From positions 18,232 through 82,231 of the forward strand of contig CAVOJV010000041.1 of the NCBI GenBank assembly GCA_963696325.1: a DNA stretch of 64,000 nucleotides, written 5' to 3'. Positions 16,616 through 25,768 of the stretch are shown in pieces. Numbering within the stretch: the stretch's first letter is position 1; the number at the start of each line of letters is the position of its first letter. The position numbers and the translations under genes were made by a program. The notes beneath the pieces were generated by a model, which was not told the DNA's origin, did no database searches, and saw only the letters and a program-made list of their open reading frames with translations. Origin of the DNA: CAVOJV01 sp963696325. Its GTDB lineage: Bacteria > Pseudomonadota > Gammaproteobacteria > Competibacterales > Competibacteraceae.

Positions 16616-17881
16616 ATGCTAGACCGATACTTTACTAAACCAGAGACGCTCGACCGCATCGGCACTTCGTGGTTGGGTGAACCCATCAAGCGTTATGTGA
16701 ACTGGCTACATGAACAGGGCTACGGACCCCGTACCGTCCAGCGCCGGGTTCCCGTACTCATGCAGTTCGGGGAATTTACCCGCGCACGAGGTGCCACAAC
16801 CTGGACGACGCTGCCGGACTACGTAGCTCCCTTTGTTGATCACTATATTCAAGCGCATGAGCTAGAGCGAACCCACAAGGAAGCGCTGGCAGATCGCATG
16901 AAGTTTGCCCGCACTCCGGTGCGACAGTTGTTGTCCCTAATACTGCCTGATTACACCTGGAAGCGAAGCCGGAAGTGGTCTGCGCCACTTGCCAAGCAAG
17001 CGGAGGGGTTTTTCGACTATTTGAGCCAAGAGCGCGGGCTCAGTCCACTCACTGTCAAGAACATCACCCACCATATCCGGCGCTTGGAGAAGTACCTGCA
17101 ACGGATCGAGCTTCACGATTTGGGTGCCTTGTCGCCTGCGGTCATTAGCGCCTTTATGACTGATAGCAGTCGTGATTTGGGGAAGTCAGCGTTACGCGGG
17201 TTGAGCAGCCACTTACGCGTTTTCTTGGATTATCTGCACCGCGAAGGCGTGACTGAACGCAATCTCCGACCGGTTGTGGAGGCGCCGACCCACTACCGCT
17301 TGGCCAAGGTCCCACGTGCCATCACCTGGGATGAGGTGCGCCGGCTGCTGGAGTCGGTCGATCGCCGAACGCCGACCGGCAAACGGGACTACGCCATGTT
17401 GCTTCTGCTGGTGACCTATGGGCTGCGCGCCCGCGAGGCAGCCGCGTTGAGGCTCGACGATATTGATTGGGAGCGACAGCGCTTTCACGTACCCGAGCGC
17501 AAAGCGGGCCATTCCACCGCCTACCCGCTGTCATCCATCGTGGCCGAGGGCATCGTCGAATACCTACAACAGGGTCGGCCGAAAACCACCGAACGCAGCC
17601 TCTTCTTTCGAGCTCGGGTGCCTTATCAGGGCATCGATGCGACAGTCGTCTCCCAGCTGGTCGGTCGCTACCTACGCAAAGCCGGTATCACCGTCCCTCG
17701 CGCTGGCTCCCATACCCTGCGCCACACCTGTGTACAGCGCCTTGTCGATGCGCACTTTGATCTTAAGAGCATTGGCGATTATGTCGGCCACAGCTCACCG
17801 GCCTCGACGGAAATCTACGCCAAGATCAACATTGAAGCACTGCGCGAAGTCGCTCTCGGGGTCGGGGAGGATGTGTTATGA
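16616..17881 (+). CDS. RIT1 tyrosine recombinase A (first gene)
   Basis: A 421-residue phage-integrase-family recombinase. A SAM-like core-binding region (residues about 120-205) precedes the catalytic domain with Arg in TYGLRAREAAAL, HxxR in HTLRHTCVQRL, His in GHSSPAST and the nucleophile Tyr in EIYAKI. The set R-H-R-H-Y is complete. It is the longest of the trio, as usual for the first RIT gene, with an extra N-terminal module (residues 1-110). Its stop overlaps the next start (ATGA), so the trio is one operon. RIT proteins are thought to act together. Confidence 0.92.
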   Translation: MLDRYFTKPETLDRIGTSWLGEPIKRYVNWLHEQGYGPRTVQRRVPVLMQFGEFTRARGATTWTTLPDYVAPFVDHYIQAHELERTHKEALADRMKFARTPVRQLLSLILPDYTWKRSRKWSAPLAKQAEGFFDYLSQERGLSPLTVKNITHHIRRLEKYLQRIELHDLGALSPAVISAFMTDSSRDLGKSALRGLSSHLRVFLDYLHREGVTERNLRPVVEAPTHYRLAKVPRAITWDEVRRLLESVDRRTPTGKRDYAMLLLLVTYGLRAREAAALRLDDIDWERQRFHVPERKAGHSTAYPLSSIVAEGIVEYLQQGRPKTTERSLFFRARVPYQGIDATVVSQLVGRYLRKAGITVPRAGSHTLRHTCVQRLVDAHFDLKSIGDYVGHSSPASTEIYAKINIEALREVALGVGEDVL

Positions 17882-18873
17882 AGACGAAGACGTGGAGCGA
17901 TTTTGAGAGCCTCTTAGCCGACGGTATCCGTGGCTTCCTGGTACATAAGCGCGCCCTCGGCAAGAGGTATCGAGGCGAGGAGGAGTATTTCCGCCTCCTG
18001 GACCGCTACCTGGTTGCCCAGCAGGTCACCACGGTCACCGCGATCACGCCGGCGCTGATCGAGGCGTTCCTGGTCTCCCGCCCCTATGCACCGCGGTCGT
18101 TTAACACCCACCTCGCCATGTTACGCCGGCTCTTTGCTTGGTTGGTGCTGCAGGCGGTGGTCTCCGAGTCGCCGGTCCATGCTTCGCGACGCCCTAATCG
18201 GCCACCGCGACGGCCATTTATCTTCAACAGCACCGAGGTCCAATGCCTGCTCGAGGCCGCCGCTCAGCTGCCACCGCACCCGCGGCTTTGCCACCGCGGT
18301 GAGACGTACCGATTGGCGTTTGCGATGATGTACGGCCTCGGGTTACGGACGGGTGAGGTGGTGCGGCTGTGCCGACAGGACGTCGACTTTGAGCGGCAGG
18401 TGTTACTTATCCGGAAGACCAAGTTTGCCAAAAGCCGTTTGGTGCCCTTCGGACCGAAACTGGCCGCCGAGATCGAAGCTTATATGCAGCTGAACGAGCA
18501 GTACCGCAGCCACTGGCAGCCCGAGCACCCGCTATTGTCGTTTCACCTCGATAAGACGAGGCCCATCTTCGGCAAATCCATCAGCCGTGGCTTTCATGCA
18601 TTGATTCCAGCGCTCGGCCTGACTATGCCTCCCGGCGTTGCTGATCCCCGAGCCCATCATTTACGGCATTCGTTCGCAGTGAATACGCTGCTGCGCTGGT
18701 ACCGGCAGGGGGCCAATCCAGCCCAGCACCTGCTTCATTTGTCGACCTTTCTCGGTCACGTCGACCCCACCTCAACGGCGGTGTATCTGACGATCACCGC
18801 CGAACTGCTGGAAGAAGCCGGGCATCGCTTTGAACGATTCGCAGCCCCTGTGCTGCAGGAGGTCTTGTTATGA
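17878..18873 (+). CDS. RIT1 tyrosine recombinase B (second gene)
   Basis: A 331-residue recombinase. Catalytic residues: YGLGLRTGEVVRL (Arg), HHLRHSFAVNTLL (His/Arg), LGHVDPTSTAVYLTI (His, Tyr). It starts inside the stop of gene A and ends inside the start of gene C, both ATGA overlaps. All active-site residues are present, so it looks competent. Confidence 0.92.
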   Translation: MKTKTWSDFESLLADGIRGFLVHKRALGKRYRGEEEYFRLLDRYLVAQQVTTVTAITPALIEAFLVSRPYAPRSFNTHLAMLRRLFAWLVLQAVVSESPVHASRRPNRPPRRPFIFNSTEVQCLLEAAAQLPPHPRLCHRGETYRLAFAMMYGLGLRTGEVVRLCRQDVDFERQVLLIRKTKFAKSRLVPFGPKLAAEIEAYMQLNEQYRSHWQPEHPLLSFHLDKTRPIFGKSISRGFHALIPALGLTMPPGVADPRAHHLRHSFAVNTLLRWYRQGANPAQHLLHLSTFLGHVDPTSTAVYLTITAELLEEAGHRFERFAAPVLQEVLL

Positions 18874-19889
18874 CCACACCAACCTTGGGTACCATCCTCT
18901 ACAGCTACTTCGAAGATCATCTAAAGTGCCAAAAGGGTCTGAGTGTTGCGTCCATTAAGAGCTACCGCGACAGTATCCGGCTGTTCTTGCAGTTTGTTGC
19001 CCGTGACACCAGGCGTAAGATCACCAGCCTGGCGCTTTCAGCGCTGACCGCCGAGCGGGCGCGCCAGTTCCTACGCAGTCTCGAAACGGAACGGGCGAAC
19101 CACACGCGCACGCGTAACCTGCGGTTGTCAGCGTTGCATACCTTCTTTGAGTACCTGGGCTACCAGGTACCGGAGATGCTTGCCGAGGCTGAGCGGGTCG
19201 CGGCTATCCCAAAGAAGCGCGTGCCACCGCCGGAGACCTTCTTCCTGGAGCGTGACGAGATGGAAACGCTCTTCGCCAATCTGCCGAAGGAAGGCCGCTT
19301 CGCGCTGCGCGACCGCGCGCTGCTGCTGTTTCTCTACAACACAGGGGCGCGAGCGCAGGAGGTCGCGGACTTGCGAGCCAATAACCTGGAGATGACATCT
19401 CACCCACGGGTTCATCTGCATGGTAAAGGTGATAAGTGGCGTGTCTGCCCGCTGTGGACGGAGACTTCATCGCTACTGAAGCAACTGCTCGGCGAGCAGC
19501 CAACGGGTAGGGAGTCAGACCGACCGGTATTCAGCTCGCTCCATGGTCAGCCGCTGACGCGGCACGGGATCTATAAAATTGTGCGTCGTCACACTAACGG
19601 ACTGGCAACACAGGGAGCGAACCTCACAGCCCGTCGAGTCTCGCCGCATGTCTTTAGACATAGTACAGCGGTGGCTTTACTGGAGTCAGGCGTGGAGCTC
19701 AATGTGATTCGCGGTTGGCTGGGTCACGTCGGACTGGATACCACCCATCGGTATGCAGAGATCAACATCCGCATGAAGGAAAAAGCTCTCGCCGCTTGTG
19801 AACCGCCGGTTTCCGCTTCTGCGGGATCCCCGAGAAAAGCAATCTGGCGGGACGATCCGTCGCTGTTGAAATGGCTGCAATCGCTCTAA
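18870..19889 (+). CDS. RIT1 tyrosine recombinase C (third gene)
   Basis: A 339-residue recombinase with an N-terminal SAM-like domain (SYFEDHLKCQKGLSVASIKSY) and catalytic domain: YNTGARAQEVADL, HVFRHSTAVALL, LGHVGLDTTHRYAEI. The last ~27 codons (from about PPVSASAG) lie inside the right inverted repeat, so the protein end and the recombination site are fused in sequence. The antisense copy in the left repeat is untranslated. Confidence 0.92.
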   Translation: MTTPTLGTILYSYFEDHLKCQKGLSVASIKSYRDSIRLFLQFVARDTRRKITSLALSALTAERARQFLRSLETERANHTRTRNLRLSALHTFFEYLGYQVPEMLAEAERVAAIPKKRVPPPETFFLERDEMETLFANLPKEGRFALRDRALLLFLYNTGARAQEVADLRANNLEMTSHPRVHLHGKGDKWRVCPLWTETSSLLKQLLGEQPTGRESDRPVFSSLHGQPLTRHGIYKIVRRHTNGLATQGANLTARRVSPHVFRHSTAVALLESGVELNVIRGWLGHVGLDTTHRYAEINIRMKEKALAACEPPVSASAGSPRKAIWRDDPSLLKWLQSL

Positions 19890-19981
19890 GCGTTATGTGG
19901 CCCATAGCGCAGGCACCGGGCCGTGCCTGCGCCCCCAGCAGCATCAGTGGCTACATAACCAAGGCGGCAACATTTTATGGA
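19810..19981. repeat. RIT1 right inverted repeat (172 bp)
   Basis: Mirror of 16393-16564. It holds the 3' end of recombinase C and ends in TATGGA, the complement of the TCCATA core. Confidence 0.9.
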
Positions 19982-20007
19982 ATATGTTCCGCGGAACATA
20001 TTCCATA
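19976..20007. repeat. 32-bp perfect palindrome at the RIT1 right junction
   Basis: Half-site TATGGAATATGTTCCG, centred at 19991/19992. It consists of the repeat end TATGGA, 20 bp of inner palindrome and the target copy TCCATA. The left junction lacks it. Confidence 0.9.
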
Positions 20008-20753
20008 TAAATCATGTCGGGTATGCCCTGAAACGGAAACGCTTCGACCGGCTTAGGCGACATGGCATTGAACAGGAATCGCAGCGCGGCCTCGACGTCT
20101 TCCCCGTAGACGCAGTGGTATTCGTCGTAGTCCACGCCACTGCGGTCATCGACCACGCTGTAAAGCATGAGTAGTGGGTTCCCCCGCGACGGATCGATCC
20201 AAAGCGGTTGCTTGACGTGTTTCAGGTCCGAGGGGCTCAGATCGAAGTGCCAACACTGATTGCTGTGCTCGGCTTGAAAGCGTACCGCCGGCGGCTGCCG
20301 GTTCAAAGTCTCGTACTGATAACCCCATTGTTTGAGATAGCGGTTCACCGTGGTGGGTTTGAGCAGATTTGGTGGCGCCTGAATCGACCCGTCCGGCAAC
20401 TCGAAGCCGTATTGTTCCAGCAAGCGGATACATTCCGGCGTGGAGAGATGGCGGCCCTTCTTATTCGAAGTCCGGATCTTGAGGGCGGCGATCACTTCGC
20501 AATACCGCTCCAGGGTGGCTTTGGGCAATATGCGAGGTACACCGTGATCGGCGCGCCGAACGGATTTGGGCCGGGCAATTTCATGTAGCGCCCGGTAAAG
20601 ACTCGATTCCGAGAGGCCATAAAGATGGGCTGTGTCCTGGACGACCTTCCGGCGTTCCGTGCTGCGCGGCGGCAAGGTATCCAAACGCCGGCGTAAATCG
20701 ACCACGGCCTCGGACGGTAATCGGTGTTTCCGAGACATGGGTGCAGTGAGCGG

Positions 20754-21374
20754 TTACGCCGCCTTGCGGACTCTAAGCTGGCGGCGCTCCAACCATTGGT
20801 AGAGTGTCGACGGTGCGCAATCCACCAGCTTGGCAATGGATCGTTTGCTGATGCCCTTGTTCAGATAGTCCCGAATCTCGGCTTCTTTCGCATCTAGTTT
20901 GACCCGCAACGATAAGCTGCCTTTCGGTCGGCCGATGCCCAAGCCTTGCGCCTTTCGGCGCGCCAGGCCTTCGGTGGTGCGCAAGGAAATAAATTCCCGC
21001 TCGATCTCCGCCGCCAGGCCCAGCACCGTGGCGGTGATCCGGCTTTGCATGGAGCTGTCCAGCACCATCTTCTGTTTGGCGACATGAATGATCAGTCCTC
21101 GTTCGGCGCACTGCTCCAGCAGTTCGAGCACTTGCAGCGTCGACCGGGCCATGCGGCTGATTTCAGGGAAAACGACCACATCGCCGGATTGCGCGGTTTC
21201 GGTCAACAATTTGCCCACGGCGCGTTCGCGCCAGTTCGTCCGGCCCGAGACTTCATCCTCAATAAAGGTCAGCGATCCCAGTTGACCGGCATTGGCATAT
21301 TCCAAAATGCCATGCCGCTGACTTTGTACATCTTGGCGGTCCGTCGAGACGCGAAGATAGGCGTATACGGCCAT
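20754..21374 (-). CDS. Serine resolvase of the Tn7-like transposon
   Basis: A 206-residue resolvase/invertase. YLRVSTDRQDVQSQ carries the active-site Ser, FPEISRMARST the conserved Arg region, and GRPKGS leads into a C-terminal helix-turn-helix (ISKRSIAKLVDCAPSTLYQWL). It lies 15 bases upstream of the transposase in the same orientation. It should resolve cointegrates of the transposon. The gene is intact. Confidence 0.88.
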   Translation of the reverse strand: MAVYAYLRVSTDRQDVQSQRHGILEYANAGQLGSLTFIEDEVSGRTNWRERAVGKLLTETAQSGDVVVFPEISRMARSTLQVLELLEQCAERGLIIHVAKQKMVLDSSMQSRITATVLGLAAEIEREFISLRTTEGLARRKAQGLGIGRPKGSLSLRVKLDAKEAEIRDYLNKGISKRSIAKLVDCAPSTLYQWLERRQLRVRKAA

Positions 21375-21525
21375 AAAGTGGCACCCCTCCGTGAAAAGTG
21401 AAAACAGGTGTTTAATCGAACGAATATGATAAACTTTTTACCACAAAAAGCGGGCATAGATGACTGCTTTAAGGGATGGTTAAATCCGGACGAACCGACT
21501 GCTCGCTAACCAGGATGAGAATGCC

Positions 21526-22095
21526 ATGAACACCGCGATCGCATTACCCCGCCATAAGCTCAGCGTCACGCATTATCACCGGATGATTCAGGCCGGCATC
21601 TTGGGCCGGGATGATCATGTCGAGTTGATTGAGGGAGATCTAATTGAGATGGCACCCACTGGCCCCGAACACGCAGACTTGGTTGCCTACCTGGGCCAAT
21701 GCCTGAGAACTCTATCGGCATTCCTGGTCCGCGAAGAAAAACCGGTGACCTTACCCAACCATTCCGAGCCGGAACCCGACCTTGCATTGGTCAAACCGCG
21801 CCGTTATGCGGACTCCCATCCCCACCCGGCGGATGTCGTGCTGATGATCGAAGTTGCAGACACCAGCCTTGAGAAGGACCAGCAGGTAAAATTACCCCTG
21901 TACGCCCGGTATTGCATACCTGAGGTCTGGATCGTCGACGTACGACAACGCACCGTGGATATCTTCTGGGAACCTCAAACCACCGCATCAGGCGCCCGCT
22001 ATGCACAATCGAAGCGTGTTGAGCAGGGTGTGTTGAAATCTGAAACCCTCTCGGGCATTCAAGTGGCGATGGATCAGCTCTGGCTCCGTCGCTAA
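21526..22095 (+). CDS. Uma2-family (DUF820) endonuclease-like protein
   Basis: A 189-residue protein of the PD-(D/E)xK-fold Uma2 family: SVTHYHRMIQAGIL, HVELIEGDLIEM, then EPDLALV and VVLMIEVADTSLEKDQQVKLPLYARYCIPEVWIVD, with the putative nuclease Asp and Glu-x-Val. These genes are abundant in mobile-element-rich genomes and their role is unclear. It reads opposite to the transposon core and lies inside its right end, so it is cargo or a captured gene. The next feature is the transposon end, 8 bases downstream. Confidence 0.85.
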   Translation: MNTAIALPRHKLSVTHYHRMIQAGILGRDDHVELIEGDLIEMAPTGPEHADLVAYLGQCLRTLSAFLVREEKPVTLPNHSEPEPDLALVKPRRYADSHPHPADVVLMIEVADTSLEKDQQVKLPLYARYCIPEVWIVDVRQRTVDIFWEPQTTASGARYAQSKRVEQGVLKSETLSGIQVAMDQLWLRR

Positions 22096-22103
22096 CGGCT
22101 GAA

Positions 22104-22271
22104 ATTCGCATTTAGCTTGATTTCGGAGGGCTGTTTGCGGTTTGTTCGCACCTAATTTGGTTTCATTCGCAGATAATGCGGTTCTGATCACCAGCTTATT
22201 CGCAGTTAATCTGGTTTGAAACCGGGGTCTGTTTGCGGTTCCGATGGATTATGTTTGCAGTTCTTTACAGC
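22104..22271. repeat. Right end of the Tn7-like transposon
   Basis: Four ~20-bp sites (ATTCGCATTTAGCTTGATTT, GTTCGCACCTAATTTGGTTT, ATTCGCAGATAATGCGGTTC, ATTCGCAGTTAATCTGGTTT), then GTTTGCGGTTCC and a terminal GTTTGCAGTTCTTTACAGC. The left end shows the inverted counterpart. Confidence 0.75.
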
Positions 22272-22443
22272 TATGGAACGCGTTTCATAAACGTTCTTAT
22301 GGAAAGTCGGCCATTATGTGCGTATTTCAGCGATTTCTGCCGGCTAATTTAATTGAAAGCTGCCACCTAGTTTAATGATTCCTGCCACCCGGCGGAGCGT
22401 AGCGACGCGGTAGTTAATTATGAGCGCTTATCTTACCTAGGGG

Positions 22444-23181
22444 TCAATCTTTATTTAGCTTTTTTCGCATCGATTCTCCTTGCAGGGTAATTTTGTAGGC
22501 ATTGTGTGCGATCCGGTCGAGAATGGCATCGGCGAGGGTGGGATCGCCGATGCGGGTGTGCCAATGGTCGAGCGGTAACTGGCTGGCGATGAGCGTGGAG
22601 CGCCGCTTATACCGTTCTTCGATAATTTCTAATAAGTCGTGGCGTTGTTCATCGGTGAGGGGCGCGAGTCCAAAATCGTCTAAATAGAGCAGATCGGTCT
22701 TGGCCAAACCCTTCAAGAGTTTGGCATAGCTGCCATCGCCTTTGGCGAGGCTGAGTGCTTGGAAAAGGGTGGGCAGGCGTTTGTAGATCGCGGTGAAGCC
22801 GTTGCGGCAGGCTTGATTGGCCAGCGCGCATCCTAACCAGGTCTTCCCGATCCCGGTGGGGCCGAGCACGAGTAAATTGTGATGCTCGCGTACCCATTGC
22901 AAGGTAGCGAGCTTGGTGACCAAGGATTTATCCAGACCGCGGGGAACGCTGTAGATGATGTCCTCCACACAGGCGGCGGTCTCGCGCAAGAGGGCTCTTT
23001 TGAGCCGTGCTTGCAGGTGCCGATTATCACGTTCGGTTTGCTCACGATCGAGCAACAGGCTGAGACGCTCTTCGAAGGTAAGCGAGCCAACCTCAGCCAG
23101 CTGGAGTTGTTCGTCGAGGGCTTTGGCCATGCCCCGCAGGCCCAAGCGGTAGAGAATATCGAGAAGCGGATGTTTTATCAT
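22444..23181 (-). CDS. istB: IstB-like ATP-binding protein
   Basis: A 245-residue DnaA/DnaC-like AAA+ ATPase that assists IstA. Walker A GPTGIGKTWLG, Walker B LLYLDDFGLAPL, then DLLEIIEERYKRRSTLIASQLP and [21 protein letters not shown], all hallmark IstB segments. It is complete and in the usual position downstream of istA. A diverged 3' fragment of a related istB is at 60240-60528. Confidence 0.92.
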   Translation of the reverse strand: MIKHPLLDILYRLGLRGMAKALDEQLQLAEVGSLTFEERLSLLLDREQTERDNRHLQARLKRALLRETAACVEDIIYSVPRGLDKSLVTKLATLQWVREHHNLLVLGPTGIGKTWLGCALANQACRNGFTAIYKRLPTLFQALSLAKGDGSYAKLLKGLAKTDLLYLDDFGLAPLTDEQRHDLLEIIEERYKRRSTLIASQLPLDHWHTRIGDPTLADAILDRIAHNAYKITLQGESMRKKLNKD

Positions 23182-23760
23182 GGTGATTTACCTTGCTATG
23201 GCAATGGCGGGGTTAGTGGTAATACCGAGGTCCGCGGATATGGGGATGCTCGATAGGGGGTGACTCCGCTGAAGTGGAGGGGGTCAGCAGGGGTCGACGG
23301 TCGAGTCCGTGCTTGAGAATGGACTCGATACTCTTGTAGCTGCAGCTACCGATGGCCAAGGCCCGCTCACAGGCGGCTTCGAGCCGCGTGGGGTCATAGG
23401 CTTTGCCGAGACGCAGGAGGCCCAGACCAGCGCGGAAGCCTTGGTGGGGGTGTAAACGGGAGCACAGGATACTGGCGACCGCTGCCGCCGTGGCAGGGCC
23501 GATCTGGGTGGCCCAGTTGAGGAGTCGTTCCGGGGTCCCCTCGGCGTAGGCTTGATGCGAGGGTGGCAGGTGCTCGGTCAGGGTGGTGTGGTGGCCTTTT
23601 TGATAGGAGCGGATATGACTGGCCACGCGCTGGCCCTTATGGAGCACCTGTACGGTGGTAACGGTAAACTTGGCGTCCAGTGACTGCCCTACTAGACGGT
23701 AAGGCACGGAGTAGTAATGCTGGTCGACCTCGATGTGATAATCGAGGGGCACTTTGATTT

Positions 23761-24404
23761 CCAAGCGGCAGGGTATAAACCTTCGCCTTTAGGCGGAAAA
23801 GTCTTTAGCATATCGCCCTTCATCAAGGGCAACAGCTTAAGCTAGTGAGCATGGTAGATCGAGAGCGATATCGTCGGGGTAGCCATACCGTAACAGAACT
23901 GAAGTATCACTTGGTGTGGAAGACGAAGTACAGCTATTCCGTCTTACGTGGGGATATTGGGTTACGGTTGCGAGAGGTGCTGAGGATGGTTTGTGCGGAG
24001 CAGGGGATGACGATTGTGCAAGGCAACATTCGGCCCAATCATGTCCATCTCCTGGTGAGTGCGCCCGCGCATCTGTCACCAGCGAAGATGGCCCAGTATC
24101 TCAAGGGCAAGTCATCCTACCGGTTGCAGCGGGAGTTTCGGGAACTCCAGAAACGCTATTGGGGACAGCACTTATGGGGACGTGGTTACTTCTGTGCCAC
24201 GGTGGGAGCGGTTACGGAAGAGCAAGTGAAACGGTATATTGAGGAGCAGGACGACGGGACGGGTACCGTCCAAGTGTGGGATGAGCCACCGGCACCCCCG
24301 GAGTAAGCTTCAGGCGGATTCATCCGCAAGCGTCACTGACTTTAGTCTGAAGAGGCGTTCACGCCCATCACAACCTACCGGCTTTAGCCGGTAGTCATTG
24401 AGTT
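23761..24404 (+). mobile_element. IS200/IS605-like element, tandem copy 1
   Basis: A 644-bp unit with a left hairpin CGCCTTTAGGCG and a right hairpin CTACCGGCTTTAGCCGGTAG, without terminal inverted repeats or target duplication. It is followed directly by a second copy that is identical by eye. Confidence 0.85.
23845..24306 (+). CDS. tnpA: Y1 (HUH) transposase TnpA, copy 1
   Basis: A 153-residue single-strand transposase of the IS200/IS605 type. The HUH motif is in RPNHVHLLVSAP and the likely nucleophile Tyr is in EEQVKRYIEEQ. SHTVTELKYHLVWKTKYSYSVL is the typical opening strand. Start is GTG 23845 or ATG 23851. The domain is complete, and no accessory TnpB is present. Protein identical to the second copy. 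Confidence 0.9.
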   Translation: MSMVDRERYRRGSHTVTELKYHLVWKTKYSYSVLRGDIGLRLREVLRMVCAEQGMTIVQGNIRPNHVHLLVSAPAHLSPAKMAQYLKGKSSYRLQREFRELQKRYWGQHLWGRGYFCATVGAVTEEQVKRYIEEQDDGTGTVQVWDEPPAPPE

Positions 24405-25048
24405 CCAAGCGGCAGGGTATAAACCTTCGCCTTTAGGCGGAAAAGTCTTTAGCATATCGCCCTTCATCAAGGGCAACAGCTTAAGCTAGTGAGCATGGTA
24501 GATCGAGAGCGATATCGTCGGGGTAGCCATACCGTAACAGAACTGAAGTATCACTTGGTGTGGAAGACGAAGTACAGCTATTCCGTCTTACGTGGGGATA
24601 TTGGGTTACGGTTGCGAGAGGTGCTGAGGATGGTTTGTGCGGAGCAGGGGATGACGATTGTGCAAGGCAACATTCGGCCCAATCATGTCCATCTCCTGGT
24701 GAGTGCGCCCGCGCATCTGTCACCAGCGAAGATGGCCCAGTATCTCAAGGGCAAGTCATCCTACCGGTTGCAGCGGGAGTTTCGGGAACTCCAGAAACGC
24801 TATTGGGGACAGCACTTATGGGGACGTGGTTACTTCTGTGCCACGGTGGGAGCGGTTACGGAAGAGCAAGTGAAACGGTATATTGAGGAGCAGGACGACG
24901 GGACGGGTACCGTCCAAGTGTGGGATGAGCCACCGGCACCCCCGGAGTAAGCTTCAGGCGGATTCATCCGCAAGCGTCACTGACTTTAGTCTGAAGAGGC
25001 GTTCACGCCCATCACAACCTACCGGCTTTAGCCGGTAGTCATTGAGTT
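24405..25048 (+). mobile_element. IS200/IS605-like element, tandem copy 2
   Basis: Exact 644-bp tandem copy of 23761-24404. Deleting 23761-25048 (2 x 644) restores GATTTTCTTCC in the target and the istA frame. Confidence 0.85.
24489..24950 (+). CDS. tnpA: Y1 (HUH) transposase TnpA, copy 2
   Basis: The same 153-residue protein as at 23845-24306, residue for residue, in the second tandem unit. HUH motif and catalytic Tyr are conserved. Both copies appear functional. Perfect identity argues for very recent duplication or tandem insertion, or for an assembly artefact that long reads would expose. Confidence 0.9.
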   Translation: MSMVDRERYRRGSHTVTELKYHLVWKTKYSYSVLRGDIGLRLREVLRMVCAEQGMTIVQGNIRPNHVHLLVSAPAHLSPAKMAQYLKGKSSYRLQREFRELQKRYWGQHLWGRGYFCATVGAVTEEQVKRYIEEQDDGTGTVQVWDEPPAPPE

Positions 25049-25330
25049 TCTTCCACTCCGCAAACTCATAAGGGGTGGTGGGTAGTGATTTCAGCGCAGC
25101 TCGTTCGAGCGACTCGAATACGCTGCGGCGGGTGCCGGGTAGCTTTTTAAAGCCGCGGTTGTTTAGCTCTTCGAGCAGGCGGTGGATCTCGGCATTGAGT
25201 TCGGCCAGGCTAAAAAAAGTGTGCTTGCGTAAGCGCGCCAAGATCCAGCGTTCCACGACTTGCACGGCGACTTCCACTTTCGCCTTGGAAAAAAGCGCGC
25301 ATTGCAGACAGTGGCAATGTTCGAGCAGAG

Positions 25331-25600
25331 GTTTTTACCGTAACGCATCCGTTCCATCCGCTACGTGGACAACGCTTTGATCTGCTCGCCGTTCGCAACA
25401 ACTGGGGCGGGGATCGGGTTTCGTATGTGGGTGCGGAAGGGCGACTGCGCACGCTGCCGATCGAGTGGACTGACGTTCAGGCGCCCGATCTGATTGTCAC
25501 GCTGGGCGAGGGACGTGCCTGTTTCCGCGTCGATCGGTTACGCCAGCTACGCATTCTACTCGATGAGGAAGCGGCGCGGTGCCAGGGGTCAAAGTGTTAG
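25331..25600 (+). CDS. DUF5372-like small protein, no ATG
   Basis: About 89 residues: [31 protein letters not shown] then [15 protein letters not shown] and [20 protein letters not shown], matching the DUF5372 family found beside large serine recombinases. The first codon of the family-like region is GTT where homologues have Met, and no ATG/GTG/TTG lies in frame just upstream within the element. It may use an unusual start or be damaged. It is the first gene of the element, 43 bases inside its left boundary. Function unknown. Confidence 0.65.
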   Translation, partial: VFTVTHPFHPLRGQRFDLLAVRNNWGGDRVSYVGAEGRLRTLPIEWTDVQAPDLIVTLGEGRACFRVDRLRQLRILLDEEAARCQGSKC

Positions 25601-25768
25601 GGTAATTCTGTCCAGTATGTCTCGCGAAATATATCCATTTGGAGGGAATGAGAGAGCGCCTCATTGCTTCTATAGCTTACTTATTCATTTTTAGCAGTAG
25701 ACCCGTTCATTCAGGTTTCTGAGACCTTGACATATTTTGATATGAGACACATAATTATCAAGACATAT

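Larger units (their letters stand above)
16393..20007 (+). mobile_element. RIT1: recombinase-in-trio element
   Basis: Three tyrosine-recombinase genes overlapping by 4 bp (ATGA) lie between 172-bp inverted repeats that are identical by eye (16393-16564, 19810-19981). The 6-bp TCCATA occurs at both outer junctions (16393-16398 and 20002-20007) and once in the target. At the right junction an extra 20 bp sits between TATGGA and TCCATA, giving a 32-bp palindrome. The host gene is restored by excision. Confidence 0.9.
15477..20738 (-). pseudogene. TniA/IS481-like DDE transposase, split by RIT1
   Basis: The N-terminal part (20738-20008) has helix-turn-helix regions and the integrase core with its first Asp in CWHFDLSPSD. 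The C-terminal part (16392-15477) starts at DNGPIARS, containing the second Asp, and carries KGKVERPFRTVKE plus a Mu-type C-terminal barrel (EVDPDLAGERVILWW). RIT1 separates the halves exactly at IYM-DNGP. Removing one TCCATA copy and the element rejoins GIPDMIYMDNGPIARS. It is the main transposase of the Tn7-like transposon and cannot be made while RIT1 is present. Confidence 0.9.
13369..22271 (-). mobile_element. Tn7/Tn5053-like transposon, disrupted by an IS and RIT1
   Basis: The ends read GTTGTTACGAACTGCAAACA (left) and, inverted, GCTGTAAAGAACTGCAAACA (right), each followed by several ~20-bp TTCGCAnnTAATnTGGTTT sites. The core genes are a serine resolvase, a DDE transposase and an AAA ATPase in one minus-strand operon, plus a plus-strand Uma2-type gene. 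Without the IS (14492-15461) and RIT1 it is about 4.3 kb. No matching target duplication was seen, so the flanks may be rearranged. Confidence 0.75.
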
